Source: Poseidonocella sp. HB161398
Lineage (GTDB): Bacteria > Pseudomonadota > Alphaproteobacteria > Rhodobacterales > Rhodobacteraceae
DNA: 64,000 bases
Direction: 5' to 3'
Assembly: GCF_005870025.1 (NCBI RefSeq)
Contig: NZ_VATA01000022.1
Location: 37,144-101,143 of the forward strand
A program made the translations under genes and the position numbers. The first letter of the stretch is position 1; the number at the start of each line of letters is the position of its first letter. Shown in pieces: positions 33,983 to 44,206 of the stretch. The notes under the pieces are model-generated. The model made no database searches, was not told the origin of the DNA, and was given only the letters and a program-made list of their open reading frames with translations.

Positions 33983-36022
33983 TCAGTGCTTCTTCTTCTT
34001 CGGCGGCATCAGGTCGGTGATCGTGCCCTCGAACATCTCGGCCGCGAAGTTCAGCGTCTCCGACAGCGTCGGGTGGGCGTGGATCGTATGGCCCAGATCG
34101 ACGGCATCCGCCCCCATCTCGATGGCCAGGGCGGCCTCCGCGATCAGGTCGCCGGCATTCGTGCCGACGATGCAGGCGCCGATGACGCGCTGGTCCTCGG
34201 GATCGAAGAGCAGCTTGGTCATGCCCTCGGAGCGCCCGTTCGACAGCGCCTTGCCCGAGGCCGCCCAGGGGAAGACGCCCTTCTCGACCTTGATGCCCTT
34301 GGCCTTGGCTTCCGTCTCGGTCAGGCCGCACCAGGCAACCTCCGGATCGGTATAGGCCACCGAGGGGATCAGCCGCGCGTCGAACCAGCGGTTCTCGCCG
34401 GCGCAGACCTCGGCCGCGACCTTGCCCTCATGCACCGCCTTGTGGGCGAGCATCGGCTGGCCGACCACGTCGCCGATGGCGAAGATATGCGGCACGCCGG
34501 TGCGCTGCTGCTTGTCGACCGGGATGAAGCCCCGCTCGTCGACCAGCACGCCCGCCTTCTCGGCATCGATCAGCTTGCCGTTCGGACGGCGGCCGACCGC
34601 GACCAGCATCATGTCGAACGTATCCTCGAAGGTCTTGCCGTCGGCGCCCTCGAACGTCACTTTTAGCCCCTTCTTCAGGGCCTCGACATTGGTGACCTTG
34701 GTCTTCAGGTGGATATTCTCGTAGCGGCCGCCGATGCGGGTCGCCAGCGGCTTGACGATGTCCTTGTCGGCGCCGGGGATGATCTGGTCCATGGATTCCA
34801 CGACCGTGATCTTCGCCCCGAGCGCGTCATAGACGCAGGCCATCTCCAGCCCGATGATGCCGCCGCCGAGGATCAGCATGCGCTTCGGGATCTGCCGCAG
34901 CTCCAGCGCGCCGGTCGAATCCACCACCCGCGGATCGTCCTGCGGGATGAAGGGCAGGCTGACAGGCTCCGAACCGGCGGCGATGATGCACTGGTCGAAG
35001 GAGACGGTCCTGGTGCCCTCTTCGCCCGTCACCTCGATCATGTTCGGCCCGGTGAACTTGCCGGTGCCGGTCACGATCTCGACCTTGCGCGCCTTCGACA
35101 GGCCGGTGAGCCCGCCGGTCAGCTGGCCGACGACCGAGTCCTTGAAGGCGCGCAGCCCGTCGAGATCGATCTTCGGCTTGGAGAAGCTCACGCCATGCGC
35201 GCCCATCTCCTCGGCCTCGGTGATCACCTTGGCGACATGCAGCAGCGCCTTCGAGGGGATGCAGCCGACATTCAGGCAGACCCCGCCCAGTGTCGGGTTC
35301 TTCTCGATCAGGATCACCTTCTTGCCCAGATCGGCCGCGCGGAACGCCGCCGTGTAGCCGCCCGGGCCGGAGCCCAGAACCACCACCTCGGCATGCAGGT
35401 CGCCCTTGCCCGACGCGGTGCCGGTGGCGGCGACGGCGGCAGGCGCCGCCGGCGCAGCCGCGGCCTTCGGGGCCTCGACGGCCCCGGAGGACGCGCCCCC
35501 CTCGCCTTCGAGCACCATGATCAGCGAGCCCTGCGAGACCTTGTCGCCCTCGGCGACCTTGATCTCCTTGACCACGCCGGCCGCGGGCGACGGCACTTCC
35601 ATCGTCGCCTTGTCGGATTCCAGCTCGATCAGCGCATCTTCGGCGGCAACCGTGTCGCCGACCGAGACCAGCACCGAGACCACCGGAACATCGGTGAAAT
35701 CGCCGATATCCGGAACCGTCACCTCGATCGCGCCGCCGCCGGAGGATTTCGCCTCCGGTGCGGCCGCCGGGGCCGCGGGGGCCTCCGCGGCGCCTTCGGC
35801 CTCGAGCACGATGATCAGCGTGCCCTCGGAGACCTTGTCGCCCTCGCCCACCTTGATCTCCACGACCTTGCCGGCCGCCGGAGACGGGACTTCAAGCGTC
35901 GCCTTGTCGGATTCGAGCTCGATCAGCGGATCCTCGGCGGCGACGACGTCGCCGACCGAGACCAGGACCGACACCACGGGAACATCGGTGAAATCACCGA
36001 TATCGGGTACTTTGACATCCAT
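33983..36022 (-). CDS. lpdA: Dihydrolipoyl dehydrogenase (PDH E3) with two N-terminal lipoyl domains
   Basis: E3 reoxidises dihydrolipoamide of the pyruvate dehydrogenase complex and passes electrons to NAD+. The 679-residue protein carries two tandem lipoyl domains (residues about 1-78, lipoyl Lys40 in [10 protein letters not shown]; and about 98-175, Lys138 in [10 protein letters not shown]), an Ala/Pro-rich linker, and a normal E3 core from about 210: [13 protein letters not shown] (FAD), redox pair Cys249 and Cys254 in GGVCLNVGC, and the C-terminal HAHPTLSE active-site His-Glu. One lipoyl domain on E3 is known in some bacteria; two is unusual. It is the last gene of the aceE-aceF-lpd operon, 12 bases after aceF. 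Confidence 0.95.
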   Translation of the reverse strand: MDVKVPDIGDFTDVPVVSVLVSVGDVVAAEDPLIELESDKATLEVPSPAAGKVVEIKVGEGDKVSEGTLIIVLEAEGAAEAPAAPAAAPEAKSSGGGAIEVTVPDIGDFTDVPVVSVLVSVGDTVAAEDALIELESDKATMEVPSPAAGVVKEIKVAEGDKVSQGSLIMVLEGEGGASSGAVEAPKAAAAPAAPAAVAATGTASGKGDLHAEVVVLGSGPGGYTAAFRAADLGKKVILIEKNPTLGGVCLNVGCIPSKALLHVAKVITEAEEMGAHGVSFSKPKIDLDGLRAFKDSVVGQLTGGLTGLSKARKVEIVTGTGKFTGPNMIEVTGEEGTRTVSFDQCIIAAGSEPVSLPFIPQDDPRVVDSTGALELRQIPKRMLILGGGIIGLEMACVYDALGAKITVVESMDQIIPGADKDIVKPLATRIGGRYENIHLKTKVTNVEALKKGLKVTFEGADGKTFEDTFDMMLVAVGRRPNGKLIDAEKAGVLVDERGFIPVDKQQRTGVPHIFAIGDVVGQPMLAHKAVHEGKVAAEVCAGENRWFDARLIPSVAYTDPEVAWCGLTETEAKAKGIKVEKGVFPWAASGKALSNGRSEGMTKLLFDPEDQRVIGACIVGTNAGDLIAEAALAIEMGADAVDLGHTIHAHPTLSETLNFAAEMFEGTITDLMPPKKKKH

Positions 36023-36034
36023 CGGTAGCTCTCC

Positions 36035-37300
36035 TTACCACATCAGCTTGCGCATGTCGCCGAGCAGCGTCTTCAGCGTCACGCAGAAGCGGGCTGCCAG
36101 CGCGCCGTCGACGGCCCGGTGGTCATAGGAAAGCGACAGCGGCTGCATCAGGCGCGGCACGAATTCCGAGCCGTTCCAGACCGGCGCCATCTTCGAGCGG
36201 GTCAGCCCGAGGATCGCGACTTCCGGCGCATTGACGATCGGGGTGAAGGAGGTGCCGCCGATCCCGCCGAGCGACGAGATGGTGAAGGTCGCGCCCGACA
36301 TGTCGCCGCCCTTCAGCTCGCCCTTGCGGGCTTTGCCGGAGAGCTCCATCAGGTCCTTGGAAATCTCCACGAGGCCCTTGCGGTCCGCGTCCTTGATCAC
36401 CGGCACGACCAGCCCGTTCGGCGTGTCTGCCGCGAAGCCGATATTGTAGAAGTTCTTCTTGATCAGCTTGTCGCCGTCGGGATGCACCGAGGAATTCAGT
36501 TCCCAGTGCTCCTTCAGCGCCGAGACCGAGGCCTTGATCACGAAGGACAGGAGCGTGACGCGATAGCCGTTCTCCTTGGCCATCGTGTCCATTTCCTTGC
36601 GGTACTTGTCGAGCTCGGTGATATCCGCCTCGTCGTTATGCGTGACCGCCGGGACGTTCAGCCAGGAGCGGTGCAGCGCAGGGCCCGAGATCTTCTTGAT
36701 CCGGGACATCTCCACATTCTCGACCGGGCCGAACTTGGAGAAGTCGATCGCCGGGACCGGCGGGATGCCCATGCCGCCCGAGACCGCGCCGCCGCCTGCG
36801 GGCGCCGCTGCCGGGGCGGCCGCCTTCAGAGCCTTGGCGATGTCCTCGCGCAGGATGCGGCCCTTGCGGCCGGTGCCGTTCACCTTGGCCAGGTCCACGC
36901 CGACCTGCCGCGCGAAGGCGCGGACCGACGGCGAGGCATGCGCCTTGGAGAAGCCGCTATCGGTGACGGAGGCCGGAGCCGCCGCCGCCGGAGCGGCCGC
37001 AGGCGCCGCGGCCGGGGCCGCCTTCGGCGCCTCGGCTTTCGGCGCTTCCTTGGCGGCCGGGGCGTCCGCGCCCTCGAGCACCATGATCAGCGAGCCTTCC
37101 GACACGCTGTCGCCCTCGGCGACCTTGATCTCCTTCACGACGCCGGCGGCGGGGGAGGGAACCTCCATCGTCGCCTTGTCGGATTCGAGTTCCAGAAGCG
37201 CGTCTTCCTCGGCGACGGTGTCTCCGACGGAGACCAGGATGCTCACGACCGGAACGTCCTTGAAATCGCCGATATCCGGAACCTTAACTTCGATTGCCAT
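36035..37300 (-). CDS. aceF: Dihydrolipoamide acetyltransferase (PDH E2)
   Basis: E2 core of the pyruvate dehydrogenase complex, 421 residues. One lipoyl domain (about 1-78, Lys42), an Ala/Pro linker, the E3/E1-binding domain SPSVRAFARQVGVDLAKVNG (about 122-160), a second linker, and the catalytic domain ending LSYDHRAVDGALAARFCV, whose His-Asp pair is the acetyltransferase signature. Having a single lipoyl domain on E2 while E3 carries two means most lipoyl capacity of the complex is on E3. It starts 24 bases after aceE. Confidence 0.96.
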   Translation of the reverse strand: MAIEVKVPDIGDFKDVPVVSILVSVGDTVAEEDALLELESDKATMEVPSPAAGVVKEIKVAEGDSVSEGSLIMVLEGADAPAAKEAPKAEAPKAAPAAAPAAAPAAAAPASVTDSGFSKAHASPSVRAFARQVGVDLAKVNGTGRKGRILREDIAKALKAAAPAAAPAGGGAVSGGMGIPPVPAIDFSKFGPVENVEMSRIKKISGPALHRSWLNVPAVTHNDEADITELDKYRKEMDTMAKENGYRVTLLSFVIKASVSALKEHWELNSSVHPDGDKLIKKNFYNIGFAADTPNGLVVPVIKDADRKGLVEISKDLMELSGKARKGELKGGDMSGATFTISSLGGIGGTSFTPIVNAPEVAILGLTRSKMAPVWNGSEFVPRLMQPLSLSYDHRAVDGALAARFCVTLKTLLGDMRKLMW

Positions 37301-37324
37301 AGTCTTGTCTCCTCGTCCGCTGCC

Positions 37325-39982
37325 TTACACCAGGCGCGGGTTCGGCTTTTCGCCGTCGATCTCGTACTTCTTCAGCGCCTTCTCGAGCTGGGCCTTGGTG
37401 ACGCTGCCTGCCTTGTAGAGGTCCACCATCGCCGCGGCGGCGATATGGTTCGGATCGACCTCGAAGAACCGCCGCAGGTTGACGCGGCTGTCCGAGCGGC
37501 CGAAGCCGTCGGTCCCGAGGCAGGTGAAGCTGCGCCCTTCGGGGACGAAGCCGCGGATCTGCTCGGCATAGTTCTTCATGTAGTCGGTGGCCGAGATGAT
37601 CGGGCCGGTCGACTTGGCAAGCTGCTCGGTGACGAAGGCCACTTTCGGCTCCGCCAGCGGGTTCAGGCGGTTGAACCGCGCCGCGTCCTGGCCGTCGCGG
37701 GCCAGCTCGTTGTAGCTGGTGGCCGACCAGATCTCCGCGGTGACGCCGAAATCTTCCTGCAGCATCTCCGCCGCCTTGATCGCCTGCACCAGGATCGTGC
37801 CCGAGCCCATCAGCGTGACGTGCTTCTTGCCCGGCTTCGCGACCTCCTTGAGGCGGTAGAGCCCCTTGATGATGTCGCCTTCCGAGCCCATCGGCATGTC
37901 GGGGTGGCTGTAGTTCTCGTTCATCAGCGTGAGGTAGAAGAACACGTCCTCCTGGTCCTCGTACATCCGCTTCAGCCCGTGCTGGACGATCACCGCGACC
38001 TCGTGCTGGAAGGTCGGATCATAGGTGACGCAGTTCGGGATGGTGCCGGCCAGGATGTGGCTGTGCCCGTCCTCGTGCTGCAGCCCCTCGCCGTTGAGCG
38101 TGGTGCGGCCCGCGGTGCCGCCCAGCATGAAGCCGCGGCAGCGGCTGTCGCCTGCGGCCCAGGCGAGGTCGCCGATCCGCTGGAAGCCGAACATCGAGTA
38201 GTAGATGTAGAACGGGATCATCGGCACGCCATGCACCGAGTAGGAGGTCGCCGCGGCCATCCAGTCGGCCATGGCCCCGGCCTCGTTGATCCCTTCCTGC
38301 AGCACCTGGCCGTTGACGCTCTCTTTATAGAACATCATCTGGTCGGCGTCCTGCGGGGTGTAGTTCTGCCCCAGCGGGTTGTAGATCCCCACCGAGCGGA
38401 ACAGCCCCTCCATGCCGAAGGTGCGGCTTTCGTCCGGGACGATCGGAACGACCTGCTTGCCGATCTTCTTGTCGCGCAGGAGCGTGGTCAGGATGCGGAC
38501 GAAGGCCATCGTGGTCGAGATGTGGCGGTCGCCGGTGCCCTGCAGCTCTTTCGAGAAGGCGTCGAGCTTGGGGATCTCCAGCTTCGGCGCGTCGTGATGG
38601 CGTTTCGGGAACTCGCCGCCAAGCGCCTTGCGGCGGTCGGCCAGATAGGCCTTCTGGGCGTTGTTCAGCTTGACGAAGGGCGCCTTCGGCAGATCCTCGT
38701 CGGTGACCGGGATGTTGAACCGGTCGCGCATCGCGCGCAGCTGGTCCTCGGCCATCTTCTTCTGCTGGTGGGTGGTGTTCTGGCCTTCGCCGGCCGTGCC
38801 CATCCCGTAGCCCTTGACCGTCTTCACCAGAAGGCAGGTCGGCTGGCCCTTGACCTTGGTCGCGCGGTCGAAGGCGGTATAGACCTTCTGCACGTCATGG
38901 CCGCCGCGGCGCAGATCCCAGATCTGCTCGTCGGTCCAGTCCTCGACCAGCGCCGCCGTCTCCGGGTACTTGCCGAAGAAATGCTCGCGGATATAGGCGC
39001 CGTTCTTCGACTTGAAGGTCTGGTAGTCGCCGTCGATCGTCTCGTCCATCAGCTGGCGCAGCTTGCCGGACGTGTCCTTCTCCAGCAGCTCGTCCCAGCC
39101 GCGGCCCCAGAGAAGCTTGATGACTTCCCAGCCCGCGCCGCGGAAGGCGCCTTCGAGTTCCTGCACGATCTTCGAGTTGCCGCGGACCGGGCCGTCGAGG
39201 CGCTGCAGGTTGCAGTTCACCACGAAGATCAGGTTGTCGAGCCCTTCGCGCGCCGCCAGGGAGATCGCGCCGAGGCTTTCCGGCTCGTCCATCTCGCCGT
39301 CGCCGAGGAAGCACCAGACCTTGCGGTCCGACTTCTCGATCAGGCCGCGGTTCTCCATGTATTTCATGAAGCGCGCCTGGTAGATGGCGCAGAGCGGGCC
39401 GAGGCCCATGGAGACGGTCGGGAACTGCCAGTAGTCCGGCATCAGCCAGGGGTGCGGATAGGAGCTGAGCCCGCCGCCGCCCGATTCCGAGCGGAAGTTC
39501 TCCATCTGCTCTTCGGTCAGGCGGCCCTCCATGAAGGAGCGCGCGTAGATGCCCGGCACGATATGGCCCTGGAAGAACACCAGGTCGCCGAGATTGGTCG
39601 CGGAGCGGGCGCGCCAGAAATGGTTCAGGCCGACATCGTAGAGCGCTGCCGAAGAGGCGAAGGACGCGATGTGGCCGCCATATTCGGAGCTTTCCTTGTT
39701 CCGCCGCACGACCGTGGCCATGGCATTCCAGCGGTTGATGGTGCGGATCCGCCATTCCATTTCAAGATCGCCCGGATAGTCAGGCTGGTCGTCCACGGGG
39801 ATGGTGTTCTGGTAGGGCGTCGTCGCGGAGAAGGGCAGCATCGCGCCAGCGGCGCGGGCCTGCTGCACTGCCTTGTCCAGAAGGAAATGAGCACGATCGG
39901 CTCCGTCCCGCTCGATGACGTCGGCAATTGCCTCCTGCCATTCCTGGGACTCTACCGGATCGATATCTGGCTGATCTTTCAT
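37325..39982 (-). CDS. aceE: Pyruvate dehydrogenase E1 component (homodimeric type)
   Basis: E1 decarboxylates pyruvate with thiamine diphosphate and passes the hydroxyethyl group to lipoyl domains. At 885 residues it is the AceE homodimer type (E. coli 887) rather than the two-gene E1 alpha/beta usual in many alphaproteobacteria. The thiamine motif is FLGDGEMDEPES; VNCNLQRLDGPVRGNSKI and GLGPLCAIYQARFMKYM are further matches to AceE. The ATG at 39982 has GGAAGAG upstream; the frame opens 38 codons earlier but those are not AceE-like. It leads the aceE-aceF-lpd operon. Confidence 0.95.
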   Translation of the reverse strand: MKDQPDIDPVESQEWQEAIADVIERDGADRAHFLLDKAVQQARAAGAMLPFSATTPYQNTIPVDDQPDYPGDLEMEWRIRTINRWNAMATVVRRNKESSEYGGHIASFASSAALYDVGLNHFWRARSATNLGDLVFFQGHIVPGIYARSFMEGRLTEEQMENFRSESGGGGLSSYPHPWLMPDYWQFPTVSMGLGPLCAIYQARFMKYMENRGLIEKSDRKVWCFLGDGEMDEPESLGAISLAAREGLDNLIFVVNCNLQRLDGPVRGNSKIVQELEGAFRGAGWEVIKLLWGRGWDELLEKDTSGKLRQLMDETIDGDYQTFKSKNGAYIREHFFGKYPETAALVEDWTDEQIWDLRRGGHDVQKVYTAFDRATKVKGQPTCLLVKTVKGYGMGTAGEGQNTTHQQKKMAEDQLRAMRDRFNIPVTDEDLPKAPFVKLNNAQKAYLADRRKALGGEFPKRHHDAPKLEIPKLDAFSKELQGTGDRHISTTMAFVRILTTLLRDKKIGKQVVPIVPDESRTFGMEGLFRSVGIYNPLGQNYTPQDADQMMFYKESVNGQVLQEGINEAGAMADWMAAATSYSVHGVPMIPFYIYYSMFGFQRIGDLAWAAGDSRCRGFMLGGTAGRTTLNGEGLQHEDGHSHILAGTIPNCVTYDPTFQHEVAVIVQHGLKRMYEDQEDVFFYLTLMNENYSHPDMPMGSEGDIIKGLYRLKEVAKPGKKHVTLMGSGTILVQAIKAAEMLQEDFGVTAEIWSATSYNELARDGQDAARFNRLNPLAEPKVAFVTEQLAKSTGPIISATDYMKNYAEQIRGFVPEGRSFTCLGTDGFGRSDSRVNLRRFFEVDPNHIAAAAMVDLYKAGSVTKAQLEKALKKYEIDGEKPNPRLV

Positions 39983-40117
39983 GGAATCTCTTCCCGTGCA
40001 TGAAGCACACCGAGAGAACCCGCTGAATCGGCCCCTCCCCGTGCTGTTTCTCCCGGGCAGGAGACGCGGAAAAGGCGGTTTTTCCAGCCCAGGCATTCAA
40101 TTCTTGGCGATTATTTT

Positions 40118-40160
40118 CTTGCGCGGTCCAGCGTGCGTCGCTAGCAATCTTCCGCGCAAG
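40118..40160. promoter_or_regulatory. Inverted repeat in the aceE upstream region
   Basis: CTTGCGCGG (40118-40126) and CCGCGCAAG (40152-40160) are perfect nine-base inverted repeats separated by 25 bases, inside an AT-richer stretch (about 40090-40220) upstream of aceE. The 302-base gap 39983-40284 contains no gene; it lies between aceE and the dld stop, so it should hold the aceE promoter. Possible operator; no regulator assigned. Confidence 0.45.
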
Positions 40161-40284
40161 ATTATTTCGCTCTTGATCTTCGTTTTGCCGTTATTTTCAA
40201 GGCACTAGATACTGGATACAGTCAGCGTTCTTTACCTACAAGACCGGTCTGGACGCCGACACCCCCCTCGCCGCATAACCGCCC

Positions 40285-42003
40285 TTACCGGCATGCATGG
40301 CAAGAATTATCTGTCCCATAGCACTTGTCACGCGACATTTTACCTATGCCCGGATTCATGGAATTGGTCGGGTCGCAGGCCCTATAATGCGCAGCGAGGT
40401 CCGGTTTGGCCAGATAGAGATGGCCGACATTGTGCTCGGCCGGATATTCCGCGCCGCGGGAATCGAGAATCGCCAGCATTTCCGCCTTCAGCGCTTTCGC
40501 GTCCACTCCCTTCCGGACGATGTAGTCCTGGTGCAGGACGTGGCACATGAAATGGCCGTAATAGAGACGCGCCACCAGCTTGTCCGAAATCTCCGCCGGC
40601 AGCTCTTCCAGCCAGTCGCGGTCGTTGCGCCGGAGCGCGATGTCGAGCGCCAGGATGTCCTCCACCTCGCCGGAATGGATGTGCTGGTAGCGGATCGCGG
40701 CCCCCGCGGCGGCAAAGCGGTTCAGCCCGGCGATCTTGGCCTCGCGCGGCGCGCAGGCGAAGAAGGCGCCCTCCCGGTCCTCGAAGAACGCCGGCAGCAG
40801 CGCCTCGGCCTCGGCGATGCCGCCGTCATGCATCTTCAGGATCAGGTGGTGCTCGTAGCGGTCGCGGTACTGGCGCAGCCGCAGCGGCAGGTGCTCGGGC
40901 CAGAGCCCGGCGAGAAACTGCATGAAGCGGTCGGTGAAGCCCTTGGTCGGCCCGAACTTGTTCAGCCGCGCATCGACCGCCCCCTTGATGGCGAAGAAGG
41001 CCGGCAGCCGGTCGGTGCCGAGCTTGTCGATCATCACCACCGTGTCCTTGCCGTATTTCGCCGAGATGTCGAAGATCTCGCGCTGCATGTATTCGGCCGA
41101 GACCGGCAGGGTCTCGAATTCCGACAGGATGCGGCGGCGCAGCTCGGTCAGGTCGGCCGGATCGTTGGTGCCGATATAGAAGACCTGCTCGGCCCCGTTG
41201 ACCGGATAGGTGTCGAGGCGCACGGCGAAGACCGCCAGCTTGCCCGCGCAGCCCGCCGCCTCGTAGAGCCGCCGCTTGTCGGCATTGAACCGCGCGGGGC
41301 TGGCCGCATCGACATCGCGCACCCGCGCGGCATAGTCGGTATCCGAGGCCTTGCGGTTGGTCGGCGCGGGCGCCTCGCGGTTGTAGTCGCCGCGCTCCAG
41401 CCGGGTCAGCATCTCCTCGGGACTGGCGCCGAGCTCGATCCCCAGATGGTTCACCAGCTCCAGCTCGCCCGCTTCGTTGATCCGCGCGAAAAGCGCCAGC
41501 TCGGTATAGCTCGGCCCCCGCTCGACCAGCGAGCCGCCCGAGTTGTTGCAGACCCCGCCGGTGATCGAGGCGCCGATGCAGCTCGAGCCGATCTCGGAAT
41601 GCGGCTTGCGGCCGAGCGGCTTCAGGAGCTTCTCCAGCGAGAACAGCGTCGCGCCGGGGAAGCTGACGATCTGGCGGCCCTGCTGCAGGGTGTGGATCGC
41701 GTCCATCCGGTTGGTGTTGACCAGCACCACGCCGCGGTCGTAGCGGCCCTTCGGCGTCGACCCCTCGGTCAGGCCGGTATTGGCCGCCTGCATGATGACG
41801 ATCTTGTCGGCCGCGACGCAGGCCTCCAGCACCTTCCACTGCTCCAGCAGCGTGCCGGGACGGACGACGGCCAGCGCCTCGCCCTCGCCCGAGCGGAACC
41901 CCTTGCGGAACCGCTCGGTCGCCTTCTCGCCGGTCAGGACGTGGCGGCGCCCGACCACGCTCCTGAGGGTTTCCACCAGATCGTGATCGGTCATCGCCGT
42001 CAT
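40285..42003 (-). CDS. dld: D-lactate dehydrogenase (quinone-dependent, Dld)
   Basis: A 572-residue peripheral membrane flavoenzyme closely matching E. coli Dld (571), oxidising D-lactate to pyruvate and reducing quinone. The FAD domain has QAANTGLTEGSTP and SFPGATLFSLEKLLKPLGRKPHSEIGSSCIGASITGGVCNNSGGS-type region (about 70-155); the cap and membrane-binding part is basic and Arg-rich near YRDRYEHHLILKMHDGG; the end has AEHNVGHLYLAKPDL and NPGIGKMSRDK. Start at 42003 (MTAMTD), alternatively 41994. It lies 13 bases after the TRAP permease gene in the same operon, pointing to D-lactate or a related 2-hydroxyacid as the imported substrate. Confidence 0.94.
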   Translation of the reverse strand: MTAMTDHDLVETLRSVVGRRHVLTGEKATERFRKGFRSGEGEALAVVRPGTLLEQWKVLEACVAADKIVIMQAANTGLTEGSTPKGRYDRGVVLVNTNRMDAIHTLQQGRQIVSFPGATLFSLEKLLKPLGRKPHSEIGSSCIGASITGGVCNNSGGSLVERGPSYTELALFARINEAGELELVNHLGIELGASPEEMLTRLERGDYNREAPAPTNRKASDTDYAARVRDVDAASPARFNADKRRLYEAAGCAGKLAVFAVRLDTYPVNGAEQVFYIGTNDPADLTELRRRILSEFETLPVSAEYMQREIFDISAKYGKDTVVMIDKLGTDRLPAFFAIKGAVDARLNKFGPTKGFTDRFMQFLAGLWPEHLPLRLRQYRDRYEHHLILKMHDGGIAEAEALLPAFFEDREGAFFACAPREAKIAGLNRFAAAGAAIRYQHIHSGEVEDILALDIALRRNDRDWLEELPAEISDKLVARLYYGHFMCHVLHQDYIVRKGVDAKALKAEMLAILDSRGAEYPAEHNVGHLYLAKPDLAAHYRACDPTNSMNPGIGKMSRDKCYGTDNSCHACR

Positions 42004-42016
42004 CCTTTCCGTCGTG

Positions 42017-44107
42017 TCAGTAGGCTACCGAGGGCAGCCATGTCGCCAGCGCGGGCCACAGGAAGACCAGCGCGAGGCCGAGAAGCTGCAGGAGCACGAA
42101 GGGGATGATGCCCTTGTAGATGTCCATCAGCTTGATTTCGGGCGGGCAGACGCCCTTGAGATAGAAGAGCGCGAAGCCCACGGGCGGGGTCAGGAACGAG
42201 GTCTGCAAGGTCACGGCCACCAGGATCACGAACCACACCAGCGCGGCATCGTCGAGCTCGCCGAAGCCCGGGATCGCCAGATCCAGCCCGGCAATGACCG
42301 GCGCCATCAGCGGCAGGACGATCAGCGTGATCTCGATATAGTCGAGAACGAAGCCCAGCAGGAACACGATGAAGAGAATGAAGATCACGGTGCCGTTGGG
42401 GCCGAAGCCGGTGCCCGAGATCATCTCCTCGATCAGGAAGTCGCCGCCGAGCTCGCGCAGCACGAAGGAGAAGACCGTCGCGCCGAGGAAGATGGCGAAG
42501 ATGTAGGCGGTGGTGTTGAAGGTCGCCTTGCAGACATTCCACAGCTTGGCGAAGGTGAATTTCCGGTAGAGCAGCGCCAGCAGCGTCGCGCCGAGCGCGC
42601 CCACGCCCGAGGCTTCGGTCGGGGTGGTGATGCCCGCGAAGATCGAGCCCAGCACGGCGAGGATCAGCCCCAGGGTCGGCAGCACCGCGATCGCCACGTC
42701 CTTCACCGCCGCCCAGTCGGGCGCCTTGGCACCGGCCGGGACCGGGGCGACGTCGCGCTTCACCAGCGCGATGACGAAGATGTAGACGAGATAGAGCGCG
42801 CCGAGGATGAAGCCCGGGAAGACCGCCGCCATGAAGAGGTCGCCGACCGACAGCGCCATCTGGTCGGCCATGATGACGAGCATGATCGAGGGCGGGATCA
42901 GGATGCCGAGCGTGCCGGAGGCCGCGACGACGCCCGCGCCCAGCGGCTTCGAGTAGTTCTGCGCCATCATCGTCGGCAGAGACAGCACGCCCAGCAGCAC
43001 GACCGAGGCGCCGATGATGCCGGTCGAGGCGGCGAGGATGATGCCGATCAGCGTCACGGTCAGCGCCAGCCCGCCGCGCACCGTGCCGAAGAGCCGCTGC
43101 ATCGCGGTCATCAGCTTCTCGGCCACGCCGGATTCGTCGAGCATCAGCCCCATGAAGATGAACATCGGCAGCGCGACCATCACCGGATTGGCCATGGTGG
43201 CGTAGACCCGGTTCACCGTGGCGCCCAGCGTCAGGTAGTCGAGCCCGGTCAGCGTGCCCTCGAAGCTCTCCCAGCCGATCATCGCGGGCAGGCCGAAGAG
43301 GTCGTTGTCATAGAGGAAGGCGATGCCGCAGAAGAGCACGCCGACCCCCGCCAGCGTCCAGGCCACCGGGAAGCCGGTGAAGAGGAGCGCGATGAAGGTC
43401 AGGAACATCGCGATGACTAGCTTCTCCTCGGTGTACTCGACGAGGAAGGTCAGCGCGTAGCCGACGACGGCGAAGCCCAGCAGCGTCAGCAGGATGATCC
43501 GCAGGTCCCGGCCCTCGCGCTCGGAGGGGCCGCCGAAGATCAGCGCATGGCCGTCATGGATCAGCCGCGCCAGCGCCGCGAGGCCCAGGAGGATGAAGCT
43601 GACCGGGATCACGCCCTTGAGGATCCAGCGGTAGGGCAGGCCCGAGGGGCTGTCCGAGCTCTCGTTGACGCGGAGGCTCTCGTAGAAATAGTCGTAGCCC
43701 TGGTCGACCATCAGCCAGATGAAGGGGAAGACCAGCGCCAGGATGCCGATCACCTCGATCACCCTTTGCGCCCGGCGCGACAGCTGCATGTGGAGGAGGT
43801 CGACGCGCACATGGCTGTCGGAGACCATCGCGTAGGAGATGCCGATCATCGTCACCAGCCCGTAGAGATGCCATTGCAGCTCGTCGAGCTTGGGGAAGTT
43901 CATGTTGAAGGCGTAGCGCATCACCACCTGGCTGACGATCGCCAGGACCAGCACCACATTGGCCAGCATGACGACATGGCCGACGGTCTTGACCCCCGTC
44001 TCGATCGCCTTCGCGACCGGCTGGTCGTCGATATCGGGATGCTCCAGGAGCCCTTCGTAAGTGCCGACCGGATCGTCGAGCCGGTCCTCTTGCTGGTAGC
44101 CTTGCAT
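42017..44107 (-). CDS. dctQM: TRAP transporter permease, fused DctQ-DctM
   Basis: A 696-residue membrane protein joining the small (DctQ) and large (DctM) subunits of a tripartite ATP-independent periplasmic transporter. The first ~220 residues are the four-helix DctQ part (VVMLANVVLVLAIVSQVVMRY, then DSHVRVDLLHMQLS); after a joining segment the DctM part has about 12 hydrophobic helices including GFPVAWTLAGVGVLF, FIFMGLMLDESGVAEKLM, and TPTEASGVGALGATLLAL. Solute enters by a Na+ gradient, delivered by the DctP binding protein encoded just upstream. It sits between dctP and dld. Confidence 0.93.
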   Translation of the reverse strand: MQGYQQEDRLDDPVGTYEGLLEHPDIDDQPVAKAIETGVKTVGHVVMLANVVLVLAIVSQVVMRYAFNMNFPKLDELQWHLYGLVTMIGISYAMVSDSHVRVDLLHMQLSRRAQRVIEVIGILALVFPFIWLMVDQGYDYFYESLRVNESSDSPSGLPYRWILKGVIPVSFILLGLAALARLIHDGHALIFGGPSEREGRDLRIILLTLLGFAVVGYALTFLVEYTEEKLVIAMFLTFIALLFTGFPVAWTLAGVGVLFCGIAFLYDNDLFGLPAMIGWESFEGTLTGLDYLTLGATVNRVYATMANPVMVALPMFIFMGLMLDESGVAEKLMTAMQRLFGTVRGGLALTVTLIGIILAASTGIIGASVVLLGVLSLPTMMAQNYSKPLGAGVVAASGTLGILIPPSIMLVIMADQMALSVGDLFMAAVFPGFILGALYLVYIFVIALVKRDVAPVPAGAKAPDWAAVKDVAIAVLPTLGLILAVLGSIFAGITTPTEASGVGALGATLLALLYRKFTFAKLWNVCKATFNTTAYIFAIFLGATVFSFVLRELGGDFLIEEMISGTGFGPNGTVIFILFIVFLLGFVLDYIEITLIVLPLMAPVIAGLDLAIPGFGELDDAALVWFVILVAVTLQTSFLTPPVGFALFYLKGVCPPEIKLMDIYKGIIPFVLLQLLGLALVFLWPALATWLPSVAY

Positions 44108-44206
44108 GGCGCGTCGTCCTCGTCCCTGCCGCCGGCGCCTGCCGGGGCTCTCCTCGTCTCGATGAAAGCGGCCGCATTCTGCCGGCGGGCCCGACCGGAA
44201 ACCGGA

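Noticed and set aside
36119..40003. A 1,294-residue open frame on the plus strand opposite aceE/aceF
   Set aside because: It mirrors the well-supported PDH genes in a high-GC region and has Arg/His/Gln-rich composition with no family match; same for similar long frames at 1926-4835, 40297-42108 and 49931-52882.
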